DNA of 64,000 nucleotides from Bacillus horti (lineage in GTDB: Bacteria; Bacillota; Bacilli; Caldalkalibacillales; JCM-10596): contig NZ_JAUSTY010000003.1 of NCBI RefSeq assembly GCF_030813115.1, positions 62,001-126,000 on the forward strand, written 5' to 3'. Position numbers and translations under genes: made by a program. Of the stretch, positions 60,115-64,000 are shown piece after piece; positions within the stretch are counted from its first letter, which is position 1; every line of letters starts with the position of its first letter. A model generated the notes under the pieces. That model was not told the DNA's origin and ran no database searches. It worked only from the letters and a program-made list of their open reading frames with translations.

Positions 60115-61905
60115 ATGAAGGGAGGACAACACACTTTTCAGTTGATGAGAGTATCTGGATCAAAAAAGCGGTATCTTGTCTTTTCCATCTTTTTTAGCAT
60201 GCTATCAGCTTTGTCGCAAATGGTTCCATATGCTACGACCTATCTCCTCCTTGCTGAGTTAATGAATACGATGACTGGAAGCGTCACTCTTGAATATAGT
60301 TATATTTGGAGCTTAGTATGGATCTCTTTAGGCGCACTAGTTTTATCGGGAATTAGCTTATTTGTTGGTTCAATGTTTGCTCATGTAGCCGCCTATGATA
60401 TCATCTACCATTTACGCTTAAAGCTAACTCAGAAGCTGAGCGAGCTACCATTAGGCTATCATCAGGTCCATTCAAAAGGAACATTAAAGGGAACTGTGAT
60501 GACCGATACAGAGCGATTAGAAGGCTTTATAGCACACTATTTACCAGATACAGTGACCGCTATTCTTTTTTCAACAGGGGTGCTGACTTATTTATTTATC
60601 TTGGATTGGCGTCTAGCATTATTTCTTCTAATCCCTATTGGAGTCGCTATGTTTTTTCAGTGGTTTGCTTTTCGGAATGAAAAAGGGAAGGAAATTATTG
60701 ATCAATTCTTTAATAGTATAGCTCAAATGAACGGCACGATTGTGGAATATGTTCAAGGTCTTCCTGTACTGAAGGTATTTAATCAAACGGTGTATTCCTT
60801 TCAACGGTTTTCGCGAGATGTACAAGCTTTTCATGACTATGGAAAGGCGTATAGTATCTATTCCATACCATCCTTTGCGTTACTTCTGGTGGCTCTTCCG
60901 TCTGCTTTTGTGTTTATTATTCCCGTGGGTGCGATTCTATTAGCAAATACAGATGACTATAGCTACTATGTCACGATTGTATTCTTGTTTTTGCTGCTAA
61001 GTAATGGATTATTTCTCCCTATTTATAAGCTGATGTATGTAGGTTCTAGATCAAGACAGATTCATAAAGCACTAGCTGGTATTACAAAAATTTTGAATGA
61101 AGAAGTACTACCGGAGGGGTCCCATACAAAGAAGCCAAATTCCTTTGACATTCAGTTTGATACGGTAGGATTTAGCTATGAAAACAAGGTAGCTTTAAAG
61201 GATGTTTCTTTCTATGCTAAGCAGGGGACGGTTACGGCATTAGTCGGTCCTTCTGGAGCAGGAAAAAGCACAGTTGCCCATTTAATTGCTCGCTTTTGGG
61301 ATGTGTCCAGTGGGTCTATAAAGATAGGTGGAATGGACGTTAGGGATCTAAAGACAGAAGCTTTATATGAGTGCTTATCCATCGTGTTTCAAGACAATTA
61401 CATGTATTCGGATACGATAAGAAATAACATTCGTCTTGGGAATGCACAGGCCAGTGATCAGGATATTGAAAGGGCGGCAGAGGCTGCTCAGTGCCATACA
61501 TTTATTCAAAAGCTTTCAGATGGGTATGATACGAAAGTGGGAAGTGATGGCGTCCATCTTTCAGGTGGGGAGTGTCAGCGAATAGCTATAGCTAGACTTT
61601 TACTAAAGGATAGTCCCATCGTCATTCTGGATGAAGCGACGGCTTATGCTGACGCAGAAAATGAGCTTTACATCCAGCAGGCACTAAACATTTTATTGCA
61701 GCATAAAACGGTATTGATCATTGCCCACCGCCTACCTACCATTCAGCAAGCAGATCAAATCATAGTGTTAGATCAAGGAGAGATTGAGGAAAAAGGAACA
61801 CATACTCAGTTAATAGCACAAGAAGGTCTCTATGCAACCCTATGGAGGTTAAATGAAGAAGGTCATAAATGGACTCTAAAAACAGGAAAGGGGAAAGCGC
61901 TATGA
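60115..61905 (+). CDS. siderophore-type ABC transporter subunit (IrtA/YbtP-like), first
   Basis: This 596-residue protein has an exporter-fold membrane domain (six helices, about residues 20-310) fused to an ATPase with Walker A GPSGAGKST at about 380, signature LSGGECQR and LDEATAYADAENE (Walker B region). The ATAYADAENE string is characteristic of IrtAB/YbtPQ transporters, which import siderophores despite the exporter fold. ATG 60115 lies nine bases from AAAGGAGG; the ATG at 60109 is too close. It overlaps its partner by four bases. Confidence 0.85.
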   Translation: MKGGQHTFQLMRVSGSKKRYLVFSIFFSMLSALSQMVPYATTYLLLAELMNTMTGSVTLEYSYIWSLVWISLGALVLSGISLFVGSMFAHVAAYDIIYHLRLKLTQKLSELPLGYHQVHSKGTLKGTVMTDTERLEGFIAHYLPDTVTAILFSTGVLTYLFILDWRLALFLLIPIGVAMFFQWFAFRNEKGKEIIDQFFNSIAQMNGTIVEYVQGLPVLKVFNQTVYSFQRFSRDVQAFHDYGKAYSIYSIPSFALLLVALPSAFVFIIPVGAILLANTDDYSYYVTIVFLFLLLSNGLFLPIYKLMYVGSRSRQIHKALAGITKILNEEVLPEGSHTKKPNSFDIQFDTVGFSYENKVALKDVSFYAKQGTVTALVGPSGAGKSTVAHLIARFWDVSSGSIKIGGMDVRDLKTEALYECLSIVFQDNYMYSDTIRNNIRLGNAQASDQDIERAAEAAQCHTFIQKLSDGYDTKVGSDGVHLSGGECQRIAIARLLLKDSPIVILDEATAYADAENELYIQQALNILLQHKTVLIIAHRLPTIQQADQIIVLDQGEIEEKGTHTQLIAQEGLYATLWRLNEEGHKWTLKTGKGKAL

Positions 61906-63647
61906 GACGTATATTATCCTCTATTACTGACGGAAATCCGCAGCTATTAAAAAAATCTATTATTTTAAATCTATTAGCAGGAGTATTTCGTGCGCTCCCC
62001 TATGGGCTTGTCATTTTAGCTATTTATGAATTTATATCCCCTCTGCAAGATGGGGGTTCAGAGTTAAATGGTAGAAATATCATGTGGATTGTGATCGGTA
62101 TTATTCTCTCATTAATTCTGCAATATATGTTTACGTATAAGGGGAATGTGGCTGCTTCTATAGCGTCCTTTGAAATAGGTAAGCAGGGGAGGCTAGCGTT
62201 TGGGGAACATTTGCGCAGGTTATCACTGGGCTTTTTCAAAAGCTATAATCGTGGAGATGTTGCGAATTTATTGCTTCAGGATTTTTCTCGCAAAGAACAG
62301 ATTATTTATAATCTTGTTCCAAACGTATCAGGTGCTCTAGCCCTTCCGGTTCTTACAGCTATCTTTCTAGTTTTTTACGATTGGAGGCTAACACTAGCTT
62401 TAATATCAGTGTTGCCTATAGCCGCAGGTGTTATTGCTTTTGCTCTTTATTTATTGGGTGGGATAGGAAGGAAAATTAATAGTCACGTTAATCGTTCTGC
62501 TCATTTATTACTAGATTATCTTGATGGTATGAAGGCCATTAAGCTGCATGGCCGAACAGGCCCACAGTTTCAAGCATTACAAGAGGCCTTTCAAGAAACA
62601 AAGCTACAGCAGATCAAGTCTGAGGTATTTACAGTACCACTAATCCTTTTAGCCAATAGTGTAATCCAAGCTGGTTTTGTGCTGGTGCTATTGCTTGGTA
62701 GCTATTATTTTATAGGTGGGACACTAACACTTCCCATATTTATTTTGTTTCTTATTGTATCAACCCGCTTTTATGAGCCCTTCTTTCAGCTATTAATGGA
62801 TGTTACACTCATTCGTTTTTTTCAGCTATCTGTTAAACGTATAGATGAAGTGAAATCGGAGAGGCTACTACCTGGAAATCAGCCATTCCCTGCGGGAGCA
62901 CCATCGATCAAGTTTGATAAGGTTACCTTTTCGTATGGGGGTAGGAATGTATTAAGAGACGTTACCTTTTCCATTTCTGCTCATCATTTAGTAGCATTGG
63001 TGGGGACATCAGGATCAGGAAAAACGACAATTACGCGTCTGCTCGCCCGATTTTGGGATGTTCAAGAAGGTAGGATTACGATTCAGGGGGAAGATATTAA
63101 AACACTTGATCAGGAGCAGCTACTATTGAATATGAGTATGGTGTTTCAGGATGTATACTTGTTTAAAGACACAATATATAACAATATTAAAATTGGTCAT
63201 CCAGAAGCTACCTACGAGCAAGTGGTTGAAGCGGCTAAGAAAGCGCACTGTCATGACTTTATCTCGAATTTGCCAGACGGTTATGAAACCCAGGTAGGAG
63301 AAGGTGGGTCTACCTTATCGGGTGGGGAGAAACAAAGGATATCTATCGCTAGGGCGCTACTCAAGGATGCCCCCATTCTTCTCTTGGATGAGGCCACTGC
63401 CTCTTTAGATCCTGAGAACGAATGGTTTATTCAACAGGGTCTGCAAGCGTTAATCCAAAATAAAACCGTTATAGTCATTGCCCATCGTTTGCATACGATT
63501 GTACACGCTGATCAAATTATTGTGCTGGACGAGGGAGAGGTTACTGCTACAGGGACGCATGAAGAGCTTCTAGCACAAGATGGCATCTATTCGAGGCTTT
63601 GGAGCATTCAGCAATCAGCTAGAGGCTGGAAGATTAGTAATACCTAA
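61902..63647 (+). CDS. siderophore-type ABC transporter subunit (IrtB/YbtQ-like), second
   Basis: This 581-residue protein is the partner of the upstream gene, with the same membrane-ATPase layout: Walker A GTSGSGKTT at about 375, signature LSGGEKQR and LDEATASLDPENE. ATG 61902 has AAAGGGG upstream and overlaps the first gene's stop (ATGA). The heterodimer would act in ferric siderophore uptake beside FecCD genes. A role in siderophore or metabolite export is the alternative. Confidence 0.85.
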   Translation: MRRILSSITDGNPQLLKKSIILNLLAGVFRALPYGLVILAIYEFISPLQDGGSELNGRNIMWIVIGIILSLILQYMFTYKGNVAASIASFEIGKQGRLAFGEHLRRLSLGFFKSYNRGDVANLLLQDFSRKEQIIYNLVPNVSGALALPVLTAIFLVFYDWRLTLALISVLPIAAGVIAFALYLLGGIGRKINSHVNRSAHLLLDYLDGMKAIKLHGRTGPQFQALQEAFQETKLQQIKSEVFTVPLILLANSVIQAGFVLVLLLGSYYFIGGTLTLPIFILFLIVSTRFYEPFFQLLMDVTLIRFFQLSVKRIDEVKSERLLPGNQPFPAGAPSIKFDKVTFSYGGRNVLRDVTFSISAHHLVALVGTSGSGKTTITRLLARFWDVQEGRITIQGEDIKTLDQEQLLLNMSMVFQDVYLFKDTIYNNIKIGHPEATYEQVVEAAKKAHCHDFISNLPDGYETQVGEGGSTLSGGEKQRISIARALLKDAPILLLDEATASLDPENEWFIQQGLQALIQNKTVIVIAHRLHTIVHADQIIVLDEGEVTATGTHEELLAQDGIYSRLWSIQQSARGWKISNT

Positions 63648-63686
63648 TAGATGTTCGCTTTCGTCAACCAAAGAACGAAATGCTAT

Positions 63687-63715
63687 GATGGCGCTACTCC
63701 AGCTGTAGCGCCATC
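63687..63715. terminator. terminator between convergent operon and AraC gene
   Basis: A 10-bp perfect stem (gatggcgcta / tagcgccatc) with a nine-base loop, extended by TAT/ATA outside, lies between the two convergent genes. No strong T-run is present. Confidence 0.65.
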
Positions 63716-63728
63716 TCATAGTGATCTA

Positions 63729-64000
63729 TCAATTGGTATTTTTCAAGGCTAGAGACTGCAGGCGATAATCTCGTGGAGTGGTTCCGAGCTTCTCGCGAAA
63801 TGCTTTGGCAAAATGACCTGTGCTAGAGTAGCCCACTTCAATGACTATATCGTAAATGCTCAAGTCCTCGCGTTCTAGTAATAACTCCCTCGCCTTTTCA
63901 ATCCTGGCCTCTTTGATGTAGGAAAAAACGGTTTGACCATACATGCTTTTAAAGCCTTCTTTTAGCTTATGAGTGTTCAGGTTAACTGCTTTTGCTAACT
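63729..64000 (-). CDS. AraC-family (PchR/YbtA-like) regulator, partial
   Basis: The minus-strand frame runs off the right edge without a start, giving the last 89 residues. They contain the end of a first helix-turn-helix (LAKAVNLNTHKLKEGFKSMY, then GQTVFSYIKEARIEKARELL) and the second (LSIYDIVIEVGYSSTGHFAK with FREKLGTTPRDYR). The HKLKEGFKSMYGQTVFSYI string is characteristic of PchR-type siderophore regulators. It faces the siderophore uptake operon, so control by iron-siderophore is likely. The N-terminal part lies outside the window. Confidence 0.8.
   Translation of the reverse strand, partial: LAKAVNLNTHKLKEGFKSMYGQTVFSYIKEARIEKARELLLEREDLSIYDIVIEVGYSSTGHFAKAFREKLGTTPRDYRLQSLALKNTN

Overview
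The window reads as a chromosomal segment of a moderately low-GC Gram-positive bacterium of the Bacillota, most likely Paenibacillaceae (Paenibacillus or Brevibacillus relatives). The reasons are strong AGGAGG-type ribosome binding sites, frequent TTG and GTG starts, lipoprotein signal peptides, three proteins with the copper-amine-oxidase N-terminal (stalk) domain that is abundant in Paenibacillaceae, ABC sugar importers without their own ATPase, and an AimR-like receptor paired with a small secreted propeptide, a type of system known to be widespread in that family. The species cannot be named from the sequence alone.

Layout. 1-1.2 kb: tail of a glutathione peroxidase, then a TetR regulator divergent from a VOC/glyoxalase gene with twin palindromic operators between them. 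1.24-1.55 kb: a symmetric, noncoding palindromic element. 1.6-6.6 kb: a minus-strand sugar uptake operon (binding protein, two permeases, HutC-type GntR regulator, SIS-domain protein) behind a promoter with a GntR-type operator. 6.7-12.5 kb: DUF2935-like protein, RecQ helicase, glutaredoxin-like protein, a YqeB-like/TetR pair and a membrane-anchored HtrA-like protease. 12.6-13.9 kb: the AimR-like receptor and, overlapping its end, a previously uncalled 56-residue secreted propeptide gene. 14.1-17.8 kb: an IS21-family element with a 6-bp target duplication, whose istA carries a frameshift, splitting a stalk-domain gene whose original reading frame can be rebuilt exactly.

18-30 kb: remnants of an ECF sigma operon, a CadC-type metal sensor with a flavoprotein, a MerR-controlled pair of small multidrug resistance proteins (one a fusion), an ECF42-like sigma factor with DGPF/YciI-type partners, a DUF998 protein and hydrolase, paired CrcB fluoride channels, a MazEF toxin-antitoxin pair with a three-repeat operator, and a second TipA-like MerR regulator. 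30-39 kb: an AraC-controlled disaccharide operon (binding protein, two permeases, GH65 phosphorylase, beta-phosphoglucomutase) that would import a glucose disaccharide, split it with phosphate and feed glucose and glucose 6-phosphate to glycolysis. 39-46 kb: glutaminyl-tRNA synthetase, a large stalk-domain surface protein, a rhamnogalacturonan acetylesterase, and a MerR/C45-acyltransferase pair. 46-53 kb: methyltransferase, SDR, an Atu4866-like lipoprotein with a divergent AraC regulator, and an MFS pump divergent from its TetR regulator. 53-64 kb: a SWIM-SNF2 helicase and a siderophore uptake operon (two FecCD permeases, binding lipoprotein, an IrtAB/YbtPQ-like heterodimeric ABC transporter) facing a partial PchR-like AraC regulator.

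Most of the window is ordinary accessory chromosome. The strongest candidate for an undescribed system is the receptor-propeptide pair at 12.6-13.9 kb. The palindromic element at 1.24 kb, the split stalk-domain gene and the SMR fusion are the next most interesting. All family calls are from reading the translations; no database search was run.
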